From Hyperoplus lanceolatus (lineage: Eukaryota; Chordata; Actinopteri; Uranoscopiformes; Ammodytidae), in NCBI GenBank assembly GCA_026929865.2, contig CM049397.1:1364001-1428000 (forward strand): 64,000 nt of DNA, given 5' to 3'. The notes under the pieces were generated by a model. The model had not been told where the DNA came from and made no database searches. It saw nothing but the letters and a program-made list of their open reading frames with translations. Of the stretch, positions 61,903-64,000 are shown piece after piece. The translations under genes were made by a program, and so were the position numbers. Each line of letters starts with the position of its first letter. The stretch's first letter is position 1.

Positions 61903-62777
61903 CTATGTCATGGTCTGTCTGTGTCAGGTACAATGAATGGAGTAAGATATTTAATATTCTTCTTCTAGGAGATGCAATGAGGTCAGGTGACTAAACACCT
62001 TATTAGTCTGCAAGGATGTGTAATGTAACAGAAATGTAGCACAAGGGAAAGTTAAAGCAGTGCTCTATTGATTTGATTTTGTGTAAAGTTTTGGTACAAT
62101 GTTTTTATTTATATTTTTCTTTGTGGAAATGCATCGACTTAATTGGTTAATAATTAGGATAAAAAATGCTACGCAAAGATTTGTAAACTAGCAGGAATAT
62201 TGCATAGTCGATCACATAGATATGAAAGCAGTGTTATGTCTACGTGACAGTCCAATAAAAAAAAATTGTCACTAAAATTAATATATAATTGTGGTAAGAT
62301 ATCGTGATCTCAATATTGATCAAAATAATCCTGATAATCATTTTGGCCATAATCGTGTAGCCCTACTACCCCATCTCAACCTTTTGGCAGACAAGAGATT
62401 CTTTTTTAGAAATGCCCTGGTGTCGAGGAGATGCCAAAGAGTCTAATATATCACACATTGAGTTAAGCTTCTGGTGAGAGAAGACTTGAGAAGTAGATTT
62501 GCCGCAAAACCAGAAGTTGGGTCCAGTTTCTAGAAACATTACTGCCCTCCAGCTACCGGGTATGCTCTACTGATGGAAGCATTAAGTCATTAAACTTTCT
62601 CAGAACAAATGAGCCCTGTGTTGTCAGGACTCCTTAGTCTATTACTATTTCTTACATGGCACTTACAAATACTCTGTTCTGATTGGTCAATCACGGCATT
62701 CTACAGGTCTGTTATTTCCAGCAAGACAGACCGCTGTCAAGGATTTAATGACGATTGCTAAGGGTCTTCATCAGTCC
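61903..62777. other. Non-coding sequence
   Basis: No gene or repeat end was recognised. It is AT-rich and holds only short open frames. Confidence 0.35.
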
Positions 62778-63209
62778 TGGCTAACCCGCGGCTCCCGAGC
62801 CCCATAGTTTCATACGGCTCTTACGTTCGTATCAAATTTTGTGTTTATTTAATTTTTTTTTTAATTTAAATATTATTTATTACTATTTATTTTTTTAATG
62901 TGTATGCATGTTCGCAAACGATTAATTGAGGACGCAACATTAAACTGCTGGCTCAGCTTGGAGGGACGTTTTCCGTGAGTAAACAATTTGTGTCAAGTTC
63001 ACTCCGAAAATGGCAGGGAAAAAATGCACAGCAAAACGAAAATACGTTTTTAACAGTGGGAGAGTTTGTATTTTTTTGTTGAACATAGTGGCAAGCCATT
63101 CTGCCTTATATGCCAGGAGTCATTAGCACATTTCAAGGCTTCAAATCTTCAGCGCCACTTCAGCTCACTCCATGCTAACAGTATAAGTCCCAGTAAGCAA
63201 CATGCATAG
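62778..63209 (+). mobile_element. 5' part of a hAT-type element
   Basis: CTGGCTAACCCGCGGCTCCC near 62778 resembles the terminus of vertebrate hAT elements of the SCAND3/GTF2IRD2 type. It is followed about 230 bp later by a zinc-finger coding start, in the order expected of the 5' end of such an element. The right end was not found in the window. Confidence 0.5.
63010..63209 (+). pseudogene. hAT-derived zinc-finger N-terminus (GTF2IRD2/ZBED-like), frameshifted
   Basis: From an ATG at 63010 the frame reads MAGKKCTAKRKYVFNSGRVC. After a one-base frame change in the T-run at about 63070-63076 it continues EHSGKPFCLICQESLAHF, then NLQRHFSSLH, and stops at 63207-63209. The Cys-x2-Cys and His-x4-His spacing is that of the BED/C2H2 finger at the start of hAT transposases, and of host genes derived from them. 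The finger binds transposon ends in intact elements. The catalytic part is absent and the frame is broken, so this is a relic. Confidence 0.72.
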
Positions 63210-64000
63210 TAAGAGAAAAACGCTGCTTTAAATTGTTATATTTTTGTGTGTGGACTTGGTTGAACTGAGAGTTTGTGTGTGAGGTAGTGCACACAATGTT
63301 CATTGTTGAAAATGACTGGCCTGTGGTCTTAGTACTGTAGGAGTCCATTTCTGTCATTATCAGAAACGATCTGCCTAGTGTGGGGCCCCTAACTTTTTTT
63401 TTTTTAATAAATAATGCTTTTGCATGCTACGCGTTAAAAATAAAAGTGGAATCCAGTAGGTTCATAGATGGATTATTAGATAATGGGCCCCTGGGCCCAA
63501 TATCTAATAAGCAGAAGGAAATAACTCTACTTTTACCACAAGCAAGGCACTTACTTGTCTTCTTATTTTCTTGTGAACACATGCCACAGCCACTTCTTAA
63601 CTCAACAAAGTCTTTATCCTTATCTCGCTAACAGGTAGAAAGCTCATGAAAATGCTAGGGGGTGGTATGGGAACATTGCTCTATTGTAAATACTCTACAA
63701 CTCTTAATCTCATATTAGACGCAATTAAAGTTCATCAATGTCAGTGGTAGGTTGTTTATGATAATGTCTGTAAAGAAATTCAATAAAAATGGGTCACTTC
63801 CATTAAGAGACCTTGGGAAGAAGTCAAATTCTTGTTTCGGCTGGGCTATTTGTCTAAAATGTGTTTGTCAAATAATGCCATTTATTTTCAACCTGTGCAT
63901 ACAGCAAGTTATCTGGGTGCAAATAATAGTATCTAAGCACATGCTATCAGCATACCTTTGCCGGAATGTTATCTTTCAGAACCTGCAAAGCTACATAAAG
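63210..64000. other. Non-coding sequence
   Basis: No gene or repeat end was recognised. It is AT-rich with a short poly-T run near 63397. Confidence 0.35.

Overview
The window is vertebrate, and almost certainly teleost fish, nuclear DNA. It is AT-rich, carries many long CA/GT and AT microsatellites, and is packed with transposon types typical of fish: Tc1-like, hAT, PIF/Harbinger-like and TTAA-flanked MITEs, tRNA-derived SINEs, L1 and other LINEs, and Ty3/Gypsy. I find no convincing host protein-coding exon, rRNA, tRNA gene or CRISPR array. It looks like a gene desert or a very long intron. Nearly every recognisable protein fragment is transposon-derived.

Layout. 0-9 kb: a TTAA-flanked MITE, a hAT end, a dead Tc1-like copy split by a MITE with a clean 9-bp target duplication, then mostly unique sequence with possible regulatory blocks. 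9-14 kb: two large foldback elements (about 1.25 and 1.06 kb), the first split by a TTAA MITE. 17-25 kb: hAT-type MITEs (one with a perfect 8-bp duplication), a solo-LTR-like block and further inverted-repeat elements. 26-30 kb: a common fish repeat split by a MITE, a 1.1-kb Harbinger-like element and a LINE pseudogene (endonuclease plus the start of reverse transcriptase, one in-frame stop, minus strand). 32-35 kb: more copies of the TTAA families.

38-41.4 kb is the most active-looking part: an internally deleted Tc1-like copy, split by a retroposon and a tRNA-SINE, lies head to tail with a full-length Tc1-like element whose transposase is open and keeps a DD34E triad. 41.9-45 kb: a diverged 180-bp tandem array, a second tRNA-SINE with a 14-15-bp target duplication, a hAT MITE and a loose end of the same Tc1 family. 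46-48.4 kb: a dead L1-type LINE split by a probable MITE. 49-60 kb: a run of MITEs with exact target duplications, a near-perfect 450-bp palindrome beside Z-DNA-prone tracts, and a hAT relic that keeps the C-terminal dimerisation segment. 61-63 kb: a Ty3/Gypsy integrase tail and a hAT-type zinc-finger exon relic.

Only the Tc1-like transposase (40080-41084) looks able to make a working enzyme. The deleted copy beside it could encode a DNA-binding-only peptide. The remaining non-repeat stretches are unassigned; several are flagged only as weak candidates for conserved non-coding elements. I see no evidence of a novel multi-gene system.
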